The position numbers were made by a program, and so were the translations under genes. From Castellaniella sp034674885 (lineage in GTDB: Bacteria; Pseudomonadota; Gammaproteobacteria; Burkholderiales; Burkholderiaceae_B): 64,000 nt of DNA. Below the pieces are notes generated by a model, which searched no databases, had not been told where the DNA came from, and worked only from the letters and a program-made list of their open reading frames with translations. Positions within the stretch are counted from its first letter, which is position 1. Each line of letters opens with the position of its first letter. The stretch lies in the NCBI RefSeq assembly GCF_034674885.1, contig NZ_JAUCDS010000002.1:230430-294429 (forward strand), in the 5' to 3' direction. Positions 1 to 8,379 of this stretch are shown here, piece after piece.

Positions 1-1
1 T

Positions 2-1138
2 GGGGCCACGCACGACATCGCGGTGCCGGAGTTCAAGGCCAAATCGGATCAGATCTCTGGCAAGAACGCCGCCACCGCCATCGTGTTCCGGGCGACGAAA
101 AACGGTACGTTCGAATACCTGTGCACGTTGCCGGGCCACAAGGCGGCCGGCATGGTGGGGCGGATCATCGTGGGCGAACCGTCCGACGAAGTCGTCACGC
201 AGGCGCCGCAGATCGCGCATGATCCCACCCAGGTCGGCACGCCGGTAGGCAAACGCGGCCCACAGAAGGTCACGGTCGACCTGCTGACCACGGAAGTCGA
301 AGGCCGCCTGGGCGACAACAGCACCTATCGTTTCTGGACCTTCAACAACAAGGTCCCGGGTCCGTTCGTTCGCGTTCGGGTCGGCGATACGGTGACGATG
401 AACATCACCAACGCCAAGGACAGCACCCACATCCACTCGATCGACCTGCATGCGGTGACCGGGCCCGGCGGTGGCGCGGCTGTCACCCAGGTGGCGCCGG
501 GGCAGACGAAAGCCTTTACCTTCAAGGCCAATCACGTCGGGCTGTTCGTCTATCACTGCGCCACCCCCATGGTGGCCCAGCACATCACCAACGGCATGTA
601 CGGCATGATTCTGGTGGAACCCGAAGGCGGCCTGTCCAAGGTCGACCATGAGTTCTATGTCATGCAGGGCGAACTCTATACGGCCCAGGCGCATGGGGCC
701 AGCGGGCTGCAGGAATTCTCCCTGGAGAAACTGCTGGCGGAAAATCCCGAGCACGTCATGTTCAACGGTTCCATGGACGCACTGACCAAGGTCTACAACA
801 TGACCTCCAATGTCGGCGACACGGTGCGTATCTTCTTTGGTGTGGGCGGGCCGAACCTGACGTCCAGCTTCCACATCATCGGCGAGGTCTTCGACAAGGT
901 CTACGACCAGGCCTCCCTGACTAGCAAGCCGCTGACCGATGTGCAGACCACGCTGGTGCCGCCCGGCGGCGCGACGATGGTGGAATTCAAGACCGATTAT
1001 CCGGGCCGCTACCTGCTGGTGGACCACGCCCTGTCCCGAGTGGAAAAAGGCGTGGCCGGTTTCCTGACCGTGAAGGGCAAGGCGGACCACACGATCTTCC
1101 ACAGCGACGAGGCCATCGACCCGAATTCCGGGCACTGA
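2..1138 (+). CDS. nirK: copper-containing nitrite reductase with N-terminal cupredoxin domain (5' truncated by window edge)
   Basis: Reduces nitrite to nitric oxide in the periplasm. The reading frame is open from the window edge, so the start and signal peptide lie upstream. Counting from the codon at 23, a small cupredoxin tail has a type 1 copper pattern C34-x4-H39-x4-M44. The two-domain CuNIR core follows: H138-S-I-D-L-H143 gives type 1 and type 2 ligands and the catalytic Asp141. H178-C179, H187 and M192 complete the centres. Later SFHIIG and LVDHAL supply the remaining type 2 histidines. The core looks AniA-like (GPGGGAA loop). The extra cupredoxin recalls the Hyphomicrobium denitrificans type, where it is thought to serve electron entry. 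Confidence 0.9.
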   Translation, partial: GATHDIAVPEFKAKSDQISGKNAATAIVFRATKNGTFEYLCTLPGHKAAGMVGRIIVGEPSDEVVTQAPQIAHDPTQVGTPVGKRGPQKVTVDLLTTEVEGRLGDNSTYRFWTFNNKVPGPFVRVRVGDTVTMNITNAKDSTHIHSIDLHAVTGPGGGAAVTQVAPGQTKAFTFKANHVGLFVYHCATPMVAQHITNGMYGMILVEPEGGLSKVDHEFYVMQGELYTAQAHGASGLQEFSLEKLLAENPEHVMFNGSMDALTKVYNMTSNVGDTVRIFFGVGGPNLTSSFHIIGEVFDKVYDQASLTSKPLTDVQTTLVPPGGATMVEFKTDYPGRYLLVDHALSRVEKGVAGFLTVKGKADHTIFHSDEAIDPNSGH

Positions 1139-1163
1139 TCCACCTCTGGTCCGTCTGTTGTGC

Positions 1164-1196
1164 ACAAGCCCCCGTAGCGTTCCTGCGGGGGCTTGT
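1164..1196 (+). terminator. terminator after nirK
   Basis: A perfect 11-bp stem (ACAAGCCCCCG with CGGGGGCTTGT) closes an 11-nt loop 25 bases after the nirK stop. The T-run after it is weak. It separates nirK from the ectoine operon. Confidence 0.6.
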
Positions 1197-1228
1197 TCGT
1201 TGGAGTCTTGGTGCGGGCGGGAAAGATC

Positions 1229-1257
1229 TTGACCGATATAGTTCATAGGCTTATCAT
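1229..1257 (+). promoter_or_regulatory. promoter of the ectRABCD operon
   Basis: TTGACC at 1229-1234 and TATCAT at 1252-1257 with a 17-bp spacer make a good sigma70-type promoter. Transcription would start near 1264, about 30 bases before ectR. No other comparable promoter is seen before ectA, so ectR and ectABCD are probably one transcript. Confidence 0.6.
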
Positions 1258-1269
1258 TTCAATTGAAAT
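1256..1269. promoter_or_regulatory. perfect 14-bp palindrome, candidate EctR operator
   Basis: ATTTCAATTGAAAT is a perfect palindrome lying across the end of the -10 box and the expected transcription start. MarR-family repressors bind such palindromes, and the first gene downstream encodes a MarR protein (EctR). Autorepression of the whole ect operon is the simple inference. Confidence 0.5.
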
Positions 1270-1294
1270 TAATTTTTGAGGACCTTGAATCAAC

Positions 1295-1831
1295 ATGGAT
1301 ACCAAAGTGGATGCGCAGCAGGCTTACGACCTGCGTATCTTGCGGGCGTTGCGGCGGATCACTCGCGCCGTCGCCCTGCATTCCCGGCAGCTGTCGGCTT
1401 GCAGCCACATCACAGGTCCGCAGCTCGTCTGCCTGCGCACCGTGATCGACAAGGGGCCGATGACGGCTACGGCCATCAGCCGTGAAGTCCATGTCAGTGC
1501 CAGCACGGTGGTCGGTATCCTGGATCGCCTGGAAGACAAGGGCCTGATCGTCCGCGAGCGGGGGCGGGCAGACCGCCGCATCGTCTTCGTCAGCGCGACC
1601 GACGCCGGCCGGCAATTGGCGCATGACACGCCTTCGCCGCTGCAGCAGAAGCTGGCCGATTCGCTCAAGGCGCTGCCCGAACTCGAGCAGGCCACCATCA
1701 CGCTGTCGCTGGAGCGCGTCGTCGATCTGATCGAATCCGATACGGGTCTGGCGCCTGTGGCCGATCCGCAGTCGCCCATGCTGGATGTGCCGATCACCGG
1801 GGTGGCGCCCGAATCCGGGTTGGTGGTTTGA
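1295..1831 (+). CDS. ectR: MarR-family regulator EctR of ectoine biosynthesis
   Basis: 178-residue MarR protein with a winged helix at about residues 60-105 (TATAISREVHVSASTV recognition region, wing around RGRADRRIVF). Genes of this type directly before ectABC are known as ectR, a repressor that answers osmotic state in methylotrophs. The start is the ATG at 1295, preceded by an AGGA-containing leader. It overlaps the ectA start by four bases, which supports co-transcription. The acidic-hydrophobic C-terminal tail of about 35 residues has no recognised role. Confidence 0.85.
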   Translation: MDTKVDAQQAYDLRILRALRRITRAVALHSRQLSACSHITGPQLVCLRTVIDKGPMTATAISREVHVSASTVVGILDRLEDKGLIVRERGRADRRIVFVSATDAGRQLAHDTPSPLQQKLADSLKALPELEQATITLSLERVVDLIESDTGLAPVADPQSPMLDVPITGVAPESGLVV

Positions 1832-2361
1832 TTCAAGGGTCCGACCCAGGCGATGCGCTACCAGTCCGGTTGCGCCCGCCCCGCAGGGCCGATGGACCCG
1901 CACTGCATTCCCTGGTGGCGCACTGCCCGCCGCTGGATCTCAACTCCGTCTATCTCTATCTGCTGCTGACGGAACATTTTTCCCAAACCTGCATCGTGGC
2001 CGAGGACGACCGTGGCGTCCTGGGCATGGTGTCGGCGTATCTGCCGCCTGCGCGCGACGACGTGCTGTTCGTCTGGCAGGTGGCTGTTCATCCTCGTGCA
2101 CGAGGCCTGGGCCTGGGCCTGCGGATGTTGCGGCAATTGCTGCGGCGCTTCGGGATGCGCCCGGTCCGCTGGGTGGAAACCACTGTGGGGCCTGGCAATC
2201 AGGCGTCCCGGCGGTTGTTTGCCCGTCTGGCGGACCAGATGGGTGCTTCCATGCACGAGTCGGCGCTGTTCGAGGCAGCGCTGTTCGGGATCGACGCGCG
2301 TGACCATGAAGCGGAACCGCTTCTGCGTATCGGCCCGCTTTCCTTGTCGGCAGTGAAATGA
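1828..2361 (+). CDS. ectA: L-2,4-diaminobutyrate N-acetyltransferase
   Basis: GNAT-fold enzyme that acetylates diaminobutyrate in the second step of ectoine synthesis. The family pattern LNSVYLYLLLTEHF and the acetyl-CoA loop region VAVHPRARGLGLG (about residues 86-98) are clear, followed by WVETTVGPGNQASRRLF. The only upstream start that keeps the conserved N terminus is TTG at 1828, overlapping the ectR stop, so a weak start and translational coupling are likely. Length of 177 residues is normal. Confidence 0.9.
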   Translation: MIQGSDPGDALPVRLRPPRRADGPALHSLVAHCPPLDLNSVYLYLLLTEHFSQTCIVAEDDRGVLGMVSAYLPPARDDVLFVWQVAVHPRARGLGLGLRMLRQLLRRFGMRPVRWVETTVGPGNQASRRLFARLADQMGASMHESALFEAALFGIDARDHEAEPLLRIGPLSLSAVK

Positions 2362-2400
2362 GTTGCTGTCGTCTATTCGAACGTCAACAAGGAGGAACCC

Positions 2401-3705
2401 ATGGATTTGAAAATTTTTGACCGGATGGAGTCGGAAGTCAGGGGCTACGTCCGGTCGTTTCCGGTGATATTCGCCAAAGCGAGGGGGTCGGAGCTTTTCG
2501 ATGAGGCGGGACAGCGCTATATCGATTTTTTCAGCGGCGCGGGCACCCTGAATTACGGTCACAACAATCCTGTCCTGCGGAACCGGATGGTGGATTACCT
2601 GTCGTCCGACGGCGTGGTGCACGGCCTGGACATGGCCACCAGCGCAAAGAAGTACTTCCTGCAGACCGTGGACAGATTGATTCTGAAGCCGCGCGGCCTG
2701 GAATACACCCTGCAGTTCACGGGCCCGACCGGCACCAACGCGGTCGAGGCGGCCTTGAAGCTGGCGCGCCAGATCAAGGGTCGGCAGAACGTCATTTCCT
2801 TCACCCATGGTTTTCATGGGGTGTCGGGTGGATCCCTGGCTGCGACGGCCAATCAGAAGTTTCGCAAGGCCGCCGGCATGGCCCTGGGCAATACCAGCTT
2901 CATGCCGTTTGATGGCTATTTCGGGCCGGACGTCAACACCATGGCGTACCTGGAACGCATGCTCGACGATCCCAGCAGCGGCCTGGACCATCCTGCCGCC
3001 GTGATCGTGGAAACTGTCCAGGGGGAGGGCGGCGTCAACGTGGCATCCCAGCGCTGGCTGCGGGAACTGGAACGATTGTGCCGGCGGCACGACATGCTGC
3101 TGATCGTCGACGACATCCAGGTGGGCTGCGGGCGTACGGGCAGTTTCTTCAGCTTCGAGACGGCCGGCATTTCGCCCGACATCGTCACGCTGTCGAAGTC
3201 CCTGTCCGGCTTCGGACTGCCCATGTCGCTGGTGCTGTTCAAGCCCGAACTGGACATCTGGGAACCGGGCGCGCATAGCGGCACGTTCCGGGGCAATAAT
3301 CTGGCCTTCGTCACGGCCGCCCAGGCGATGGAAACCTATTGGTCCGACGACGCCCTGTCGGCCAGCGTCGCCGCCAAGGAAAGCCTGGTGCGTGATTGGC
3401 TGGAAAATCTGGCGCATAGCTGCCGGGGCGCGGGGCTGGGCGTGCGCGGGCGCGGATTGATCCAGGGCCTGGTGACTCCCGTGGGCGACGACCTGGCCAA
3501 TCGGATTGCGCGGCGCGCATTCGAGCAGGGCGTGGTCATCGAGACCTCTGGCGCCCATGACGAGGTATTGAAGGTCCTGCCGGCCCTGACGATTCCGTAT
3601 GAACTGCTGGAACAGGGGCTGGAAGTGGTCGAACGCAGCGCCAATGAAGTCCTGGCATCGTTGGGCCGGCAGCCCCGTGTGCTGAAAGTGGCAGGAGGTC
3701 ATTGA
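2401..3705 (+). CDS. ectB: diaminobutyrate-2-oxoglutarate transaminase
   Basis: Class III PLP aminotransferase making L-2,4-diaminobutyrate from aspartate semialdehyde, the first committed ectoine step. It is 434 residues with the PLP aspartate in LLIVDDIQVGCGRTG and the Schiff-base lysine in VTLSKSLSGFG. A strong ribosome site AAGGAGGA at 2389-2396 fixes the start. Its TGA overlaps the ATG of ectC (TGATG). Confidence 0.95.
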   Translation: MDLKIFDRMESEVRGYVRSFPVIFAKARGSELFDEAGQRYIDFFSGAGTLNYGHNNPVLRNRMVDYLSSDGVVHGLDMATSAKKYFLQTVDRLILKPRGLEYTLQFTGPTGTNAVEAALKLARQIKGRQNVISFTHGFHGVSGGSLAATANQKFRKAAGMALGNTSFMPFDGYFGPDVNTMAYLERMLDDPSSGLDHPAAVIVETVQGEGGVNVASQRWLRELERLCRRHDMLLIVDDIQVGCGRTGSFFSFETAGISPDIVTLSKSLSGFGLPMSLVLFKPELDIWEPGAHSGTFRGNNLAFVTAAQAMETYWSDDALSASVAAKESLVRDWLENLAHSCRGAGLGVRGRGLIQGLVTPVGDDLANRIARRAFEQGVVIETSGAHDEVLKVLPALTIPYELLEQGLEVVERSANEVLASLGRQPRVLKVAGGH

Positions 3706-4169
3706 TGATCGTACGTCATGTCAATGAGGTGATCGGCACAGACCAGGAGATCGTCACCGACAACTGGACCAGCCGCCGCGTGCTGCTGGCCGACGACAAG
3801 ATGGGGTTTTCTTTCCACGAGACCATCATTTTCCCGGGAACGGAAACCCACATCCATTATCAGAACCACCTGGAGGCCGTGTGGTGCATCGAGGGCGACG
3901 GCGAGATCGAAACCATTGCCGACGGCCGGAAGTACGCATTGGGGCCGGGGGTGGTGTATGCGCTGGATCAGCACGACGAGCACTGGTTGCGTGGCGGCAT
4001 CAAACCGTTGCGGGTGATCTGCGTCTTCAACCCGCCCCTGACGGGCCGCGAGGTGCATGACGCGTCCGGTGCCTACCCGCTGGATGAGACTGGACTGGGA
4101 ATGGTCCCTGCGGACCATTCCCAGCCTGTCGAATCCGAGTCGCTTGCAAGCGACGAGGTGGAGAGCTGA
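3705..4169 (+). CDS. ectC: L-ectoine synthase with a repeat-encoded C-terminal extension
   Basis: Cupin-fold cyclase that closes N-acetyl-diaminobutyrate to ectoine. The start is ATG 3705 (MIVRHVNEV), with AGGAGGT at 3692-3698, overlapping the ectB stop. Core motifs HYQNHLEAVWCIEGDGE and FNPPLTGREVHD are typical. The usual enzyme ends near residues 128-140; here the frame runs to 154 residues. The extra tail (GMVPADHSQPVESES...) is encoded by a palindromic dispersed repeat rather than by family sequence. The catalytic core appears intact. Confidence 0.93.
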   Translation: MIVRHVNEVIGTDQEIVTDNWTSRRVLLADDKMGFSFHETIIFPGTETHIHYQNHLEAVWCIEGDGEIETIADGRKYALGPGVVYALDQHDEHWLRGGIKPLRVICVFNPPLTGREVHDASGAYPLDETGLGMVPADHSQPVESESLASDEVES

Positions 4170-4189
4170 AGCGGCTTGGGACCGGTCCC
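4095..4189. repeat. palindromic dispersed repeat at the ectC 3' end
   Basis: A 13-bp perfect stem (4095-4107 with 4112-4124, loop CTGC) is followed by CGCTTGCAAGCG ACGAGGTGGAG (4141-4163) and by the palindrome GGGACCGGTCCC (4178-4189). The middle block recurs with one mismatch at 36147-36169 in modE. The first half is translated as the end of ectC; the rest is the ectC-ectD spacer. Confidence 0.65.
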
Positions 4190-4231
4190 TGCGGCGCCTA
4201 GCCTGGCGAATTTTTGAAGGAGATTCCAACG

Positions 4232-5134
4232 ATGAAGGATTGTTATGTATCCCGCACCGGCCGCGCTGCGGCGCTGATTGCGCGGTGCGATCCCGTCGTC
4301 TATGAAGACGGGCGCTATGCCCAGGCGCTGGAACCGGCGCAGTTGCAGGCCTATGAGCAGGACGGTTTCCTGATTCTGCAGGGTGTCTTCGACGAGGCCG
4401 AGATCGGTGCCCTGCGCGCAGAAGCCACAGCACTGGAACACGACCCCGCCGTGCGCGAAGGCGAGGAAGTCATCCGCGAGCCGGGCAGCACCGCCTTGCG
4501 GTCGATCTTCCGGGTGCACGAGCTGGGCGAGCGCCTGGCGGATCTGCCGCGCGATCCGCGCCTGCTGGATGTGGCCCGCCAGATCCTGGGATCCGAGGTC
4601 TATATCCATCAGTCACGGATCAATATGAAGCCCGCGCTGGATGGCAAGGAATTCTATTGGCATTCGGATTTCGAGACCTGGCACGTCGAAGACGGCATGC
4701 CGGCCATGCGGGCGCTCAGTTGTTCCGTGCTGCTGACGGACAACACGCCGTTCAACGGGCCCTTGATGCTGATTCCGGGCTCGCATCGGCAGTTCGTGGC
4801 CTGCGTGGGGGAGACGCCCGAGGACAACTACAGGACTTCCCTGCGCCGCCAGGAAGTCGGCGTGCCGGACCCCGTCAGCCTGCGCCTGCTGGCCGAACAA
4901 GGCGGCTTGCGTTCGGTCACTGCGCCGGCGGGCTCGGTGGTATTTTTCGATTGCAACACCCTGCATGGTTCGGGCGGCAATCTCTCGCCCTGGCCGCGCA
5001 GCAACGTGTTCATGGTCTACAACAGCGTGGACAATCGGCTGGTGGCGCCATTCCACGGCATGGCCCCCCGGCCGGAACACATCGCGGCCCGTCGTGACCC
5101 GGCTGCGCTGGCGCCGTTGGCGGTGGCCGCCTAG
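4232..5134 (+). CDS. ectD: ectoine 5-hydroxylase
   Basis: Fe(II)/2-oxoglutarate dioxygenase converting ectoine to 5-hydroxyectoine. The signature around FYWHSDFETWHVEDGMP carries the first iron His and the Asp; the distal iron His is in TLHGSGGN with the following arginine for 2-oxoglutarate. I place the start at ATG 4232 (MKDCYVSRTG) because AAGGAG at 4217-4222 sits nine bases before it; this gives 300 residues, normal for EctD. Last gene of the ect operon. Confidence 0.95.
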   Translation: MKDCYVSRTGRAAALIARCDPVVYEDGRYAQALEPAQLQAYEQDGFLILQGVFDEAEIGALRAEATALEHDPAVREGEEVIREPGSTALRSIFRVHELGERLADLPRDPRLLDVARQILGSEVYIHQSRINMKPALDGKEFYWHSDFETWHVEDGMPAMRALSCSVLLTDNTPFNGPLMLIPGSHRQFVACVGETPEDNYRTSLRRQEVGVPDPVSLRLLAEQGGLRSVTAPAGSVVFFDCNTLHGSGGNLSPWPRSNVFMVYNSVDNRLVAPFHGMAPRPEHIAARRDPAALAPLAVAA

Positions 5135-5136
5135 GC

Positions 5137-5160
5137 CAGGGGGGGTTAGTTGCCCCCCTG
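5137..5160. terminator. hairpin between convergent ectD and ehuA
   Basis: CAGGGGGG (5137-5144) pairs with CCCCCCTG (5153-5160) around an 8-nt loop that contains the ehuA stop codon. It has no T-run, but its place between two convergent operons suggests a shared terminator. Confidence 0.4.
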
Positions 5161-6006
5161 CCGGATTTCCAGAAAGCTTTTCAGGAAATCCCGGGTGCGT
5201 TCCTCCTGGGGATGGGTGAACATATCCTCGGGGGGCGCCTGTTCCACCACCACGCCCTTGTCGAAGAAACAGACCCGGTCGGAAATCTGACGGGCAAACT
5301 CCATCTCGTGCGTCACCAGCAGCATGGTCAGGTCGTGTTCTTCCGACAGGCGCCGGATCACGTTCAGCACTTCGCCCACCAGCTCCGGGTCCAGCGCGGA
5401 GGTCGGCTCGTCGAACAGCATGATGTTGGGGCGCGTGGCCAGAGCCCGGGCGATGGCTACGCGCTGCTGCTGGCCGCCGGACAGCTGGCTGGGGAATTTC
5501 TCCGCGTGGTCGGTCATGCCGACCAGGTCCAGGTATTCGTAGGCCCGCTTGCGGGCCTGATCGCGCGACAGTCCCAGGACGTGGATGGGGGATTCGGTGA
5601 TGTTGCGCAGTACCGTCATGTGCGGGAACAGGTTGAACTGCTGGAACACCATGCCCATTTCCTTGCGCATCGTGCGCAGGTGGGCCTCGCTGGCGGGCAC
5701 GGGATGACCCTCGCGGTATTCGTGCCACAGGGGCTTGCCGGCCACGTGGATCAGGCCGCCGTCGATTTTTTCCAGCGTCATCAGGATGCGCAGCACGGTC
5801 GACTTGCCGGATCCCGACGGGCCGATGATGGTGACCTTTTCACCCTTGGCGACCTGGAAATCCAGTTCGTTCAGGACCATGGCGTCGCCGAAGCGCTTGA
5901 CGACCTTGTCCATCACGATGATCGGCGAGGCAGGGTCGGAGGCGGCGGAGTCGGCCGGCGCGTCGAAGGGAGGAGATGTGTTCGTCAAGAGTGGCTCCTG
6001 AGGCAT
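5146..6006 (-). CDS. ehuA: ectoine/hydroxyectoine ABC transporter ATPase
   Basis: ATP-binding subunit of a polar amino-acid type importer. Walker A GPSGSGKST, Q-loop VFQQFNLFPH, signature LSGGQQQR and Walker B IMLFDEPTSALD are intact. It is 286 residues; the first about 28, before PIIVMDKVVKRFG, are a non-conserved extension, so a later start is possible. It is the last gene of ehuBCDA. The specificity call rests on the four-gene Ehu arrangement directly beside ectABCD. Confidence 0.85.
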   Translation of the reverse strand: MPQEPLLTNTSPPFDAPADSAASDPASPIIVMDKVVKRFGDAMVLNELDFQVAKGEKVTIIGPSGSGKSTVLRILMTLEKIDGGLIHVAGKPLWHEYREGHPVPASEAHLRTMRKEMGMVFQQFNLFPHMTVLRNITESPIHVLGLSRDQARKRAYEYLDLVGMTDHAEKFPSQLSGGQQQRVAIARALATRPNIMLFDEPTSALDPELVGEVLNVIRRLSEEHDLTMLLVTHEMEFARQISDRVCFFDKGVVVEQAPPEDMFTHPQEERTRDFLKSFLEIRQGGN

Positions 6007-6030
6007 GTGGGTGGCAGGCCGGGCGCGTGT

Positions 6031-6726
6031 TCAACCGCGCAGGGGGATGCCGCGCTTGGGCAGGTGTTCGTCCAGGTAGCGCACACCGGCCGAGGCGATC
6101 AGGGTGAGAATCAGGTAGAGCGCGCCCACCATGGTCAGCGGCACCATGTAGTTGAAGCTGCGGTCGCCGATGATGCGGGCCACGTTCAGCATTTCCAGGA
6201 TGGACACAACGGACAGGACAGGCACGTCCTTCATGATGGAGACCAGGTAGTTGCCCAGGGCCGGAATGATGCGCGGGATGGCCTGCGGCAGGATGATGAC
6301 GCCGAAGGTGCGCAGCGGGGAAATGTCCAGGGCGCGGGCGGCCTCGGTCTGGCCGTGGGTGATCGATTCCAGGCCCGCGCGGTAGACTTCCGACATATAG
6401 GCGCTGTACTGCACGCCCAGCGCCAGGGCACCCGTCAGGAAGGCCGGCAGCACCAGGCCGTATTCAGGCAACACGTAGTACAGGAAGAACAGCTGTACCA
6501 GCAGCGGGGTGTCGCGCAGGAATTCCGTCAGCAGGCGCGCCGGCCAGGCGATCACGCGCAGGCGGGCGCTCTTCAGCGCGGCCAGGACCAGGCCCAGCAC
6601 TGCTCCCACCACGAAGCCCAGCAGCGTGGCTTCGATCGTCACGACCAGGCCGCGCAGCAGGATGGGCAGGATGGACCAGGCAAAGACCCAGTCGTTGGCG
6701 GTGTTCCATTCGATCCCGAAGAGCAT
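6031..6726 (-). CDS. ehuD: ectoine/hydroxyectoine ABC transporter permease EhuD
   Basis: Inner-membrane permease of the HisM/GlnP type, 231 residues with about five membrane segments. The coupling motif EAARALDISPLRTFGVIILPQA (EAA loop, about residues 138-158) contacts the ATPase. Its start follows the ehuC stop by two bases, so the genes are translationally linked. It pairs with EhuC as the membrane channel. Confidence 0.85.
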   Translation of the reverse strand: MLFGIEWNTANDWVFAWSILPILLRGLVVTIEATLLGFVVGAVLGLVLAALKSARLRVIAWPARLLTEFLRDTPLLVQLFFLYYVLPEYGLVLPAFLTGALALGVQYSAYMSEVYRAGLESITHGQTEAARALDISPLRTFGVIILPQAIPRIIPALGNYLVSIMKDVPVLSVVSILEMLNVARIIGDRSFNYMVPLTMVGALYLILTLIASAGVRYLDEHLPKRGIPLRG

Positions 6727-6728
6727 GA

Positions 6729-7400
6729 TCAGGTCCTCCGGCTGCGCCAGCGGCCGACACGGGTTTCCAGGACGCGCATGAGGCCCGCCAGCACCAGCGC
6801 CATGCCGAAATACATCAGCAGCAGCAAGGTATAGACGGACACGCTGTCCTGGGTGAAATTGCGGATGCGTTCAGCCTGGAAAGCCATGTCGCCCAGGCCG
6901 ATCAGCGACACCAGCGCCGTGTCCTTCAGATTCTGCACGGCCAGATTGCTGAAGCTGGGCAGCATTTCCGGAACGGCCTGGGGCAGGGCGATGCGCCACA
7001 GGGTCTGCCGGGGCGTGAAATCCAGGGCTTTGGCGGCTTCGTACTGGTTGTGCGGCACTGCCTGGATGGCGCCGCGCACGATTTCGGCCCCGTAGGCACC
7101 GATGTTCAGGCTCAGCGCCAGGGTGCCGGCCACGACCGGAGGCAGGCGCAGGTCGATGCCCAGGGCCTGGCCCAGGACGGGCAGGGCGAAGAACAACCAG
7201 AACAATTGCACCAGCAGGGACGTGCCGCGAAAGATCTCGATCAGGGCGATGGAGGCCCAGCGCCACGGCAGGCTGCGCGACAGGCGCCCGATGCCGAACA
7301 GAAAGGAGAAAACCCCCCCCAGGATGGTGGAGTACAGGGTCAGTTCGATCGTGACCCTGGCCCCCACCATCAGGGGAGGCAAATAGGCGAGCCAATCCAT
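6729..7400 (-). CDS. ehuC: ectoine/hydroxyectoine ABC transporter permease EhuC
   Basis: Second permease of the importer. The open frame extends further upstream, but that part overlaps ehuB and carries no family sequence; I start at ATG 7400 (MDWLAYLPPLMVG), 13 bases after the ehuB stop, giving 223 residues. It has the EAA loop EAAKALDFTPRQTLWRIALPQA and the usual hydrophobic segments. Confidence 0.85.
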   Translation of the reverse strand: MDWLAYLPPLMVGARVTIELTLYSTILGGVFSFLFGIGRLSRSLPWRWASIALIEIFRGTSLLVQLFWLFFALPVLGQALGIDLRLPPVVAGTLALSLNIGAYGAEIVRGAIQAVPHNQYEAAKALDFTPRQTLWRIALPQAVPEMLPSFSNLAVQNLKDTALVSLIGLGDMAFQAERIRNFTQDSVSVYTLLLLMYFGMALVLAGLMRVLETRVGRWRSRRT

Positions 7401-7413
7401 GGTCAAAGGGGCG

Positions 7414-8274
7414 TTACCCCTTGCACAGCTGGGCGGTGCTGCGGTCGAAGGACTGGGCGGCATCTTCCGAGGAAAAACCATACTGGACCATGATCTTCTT
7501 CCAGTCGTCGGTCTTCTTGAAGGCCGCCAGTTCCTTGTTGACGGCGTCGCGCAGTGCCGTGGCATCCTGGGCAAAGGCGAAGCCGCCCCAGCTGCGCACC
7601 GGCTGGCCATCGACGACGGGGTCCTTGAAGTCGTGCGCGGCCTCGACCTTGCCTTTGCCCTTGGTCGCCAATTGGCTGACCGTCAGGCTGGTGGCAGCGT
7701 AGCCGTCGGCCCGGCCGGTCGAAACCGTGGAGATGGCGTCGGCGTTGCTGGAGATCGTCACGATCTGGTCGGCGGGCACTTTCAGGGCTTGCAGCATCTC
7801 CAGCTGGTCTGCGCCCGCCATGATGGCGATCTTGTTGCCCGACTGGGCGAAGCTGGCGTAGTCGTGGATGTTCTTCGGGTTGCCTTTGGCTACCAGCAGG
7901 CCTTCGCCGTACGAGCTGTCGGGCTCGGAAAACGCGATCTGCTGACAGCGCTGCGGCAGGATGGCCATTTCGGCGGCGACCATGTCGTAGCGGTCGGCCT
8001 GCAGGCCCGGAATCAGCGAGCCGAAGCTGGTCGTGGTCCATTGGACGTTCTTGATGCCCAGGGCCTGGGCGATGTGCTTGGCGACGTCAGGACCTACGCC
8101 CTTGGCCTCGCCGCTCAGGTCCATGTACCCGTAGGGGATTTCATTGGCGATGGCAATGCGGATGGTGCCGGATTTCTGGATGGCAGCCAGATCGGCGGCC
8201 TGGGCGCTTGCGGCCAGGCCCAGGGTGCAGGCCGTGATGGCGGTCAGCAGGACGGTATGTCGTGTTTTTTTCAT
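7414..8274 (-). CDS. ehuB: periplasmic ectoine-binding protein EhuB
   Basis: Solute-binding protein of 286 residues, first gene of the ehu operon. A Sec signal peptide ends near residue 26 (LAASAQA-AD). The body is a family 3 binding protein (SGTIRIAIANEIPYGYMDLSG, later AEMAILPQRCQQIAFSEP). EhuB of Sinorhizobium binds ectoine and hydroxyectoine and is induced for catabolism. Here the biosynthetic genes lie next door and no doe/eut degradation genes are in the window, so a role in osmoprotectant recovery is plausible. Confidence 0.85.
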   Translation of the reverse strand: MKKTRHTVLLTAITACTLGLAASAQAADLAAIQKSGTIRIAIANEIPYGYMDLSGEAKGVGPDVAKHIAQALGIKNVQWTTTSFGSLIPGLQADRYDMVAAEMAILPQRCQQIAFSEPDSSYGEGLLVAKGNPKNIHDYASFAQSGNKIAIMAGADQLEMLQALKVPADQIVTISSNADAISTVSTGRADGYAATSLTVSQLATKGKGKVEAAHDFKDPVVDGQPVRSWGGFAFAQDATALRDAVNKELAAFKKTDDWKKIMVQYGFSSEDAAQSFDRSTAQLCKG

Positions 8275-8379
8275 GGGGGGTCTCCTGATTCTGTGAAGGG
8301 ATCGCGGGGACGCTGGTCCGGGCGATCTTCTGTAGACAGCGTATGGATACGTATCAAATGATTCTTATGCGAACGATAG

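Noticed and set aside
1858..3702. 614-residue minus-strand open frame opposite ectA-ectB
   Set aside because: Antisense shadow; composition and lack of start signals argue against it.
5212..6834. 540-residue plus-strand open frame opposite ehuA and ehuD
   Set aside because: Gln/His/Asp-rich translation typical of an antisense frame; the ABC transporter genes on the minus strand have full motifs.
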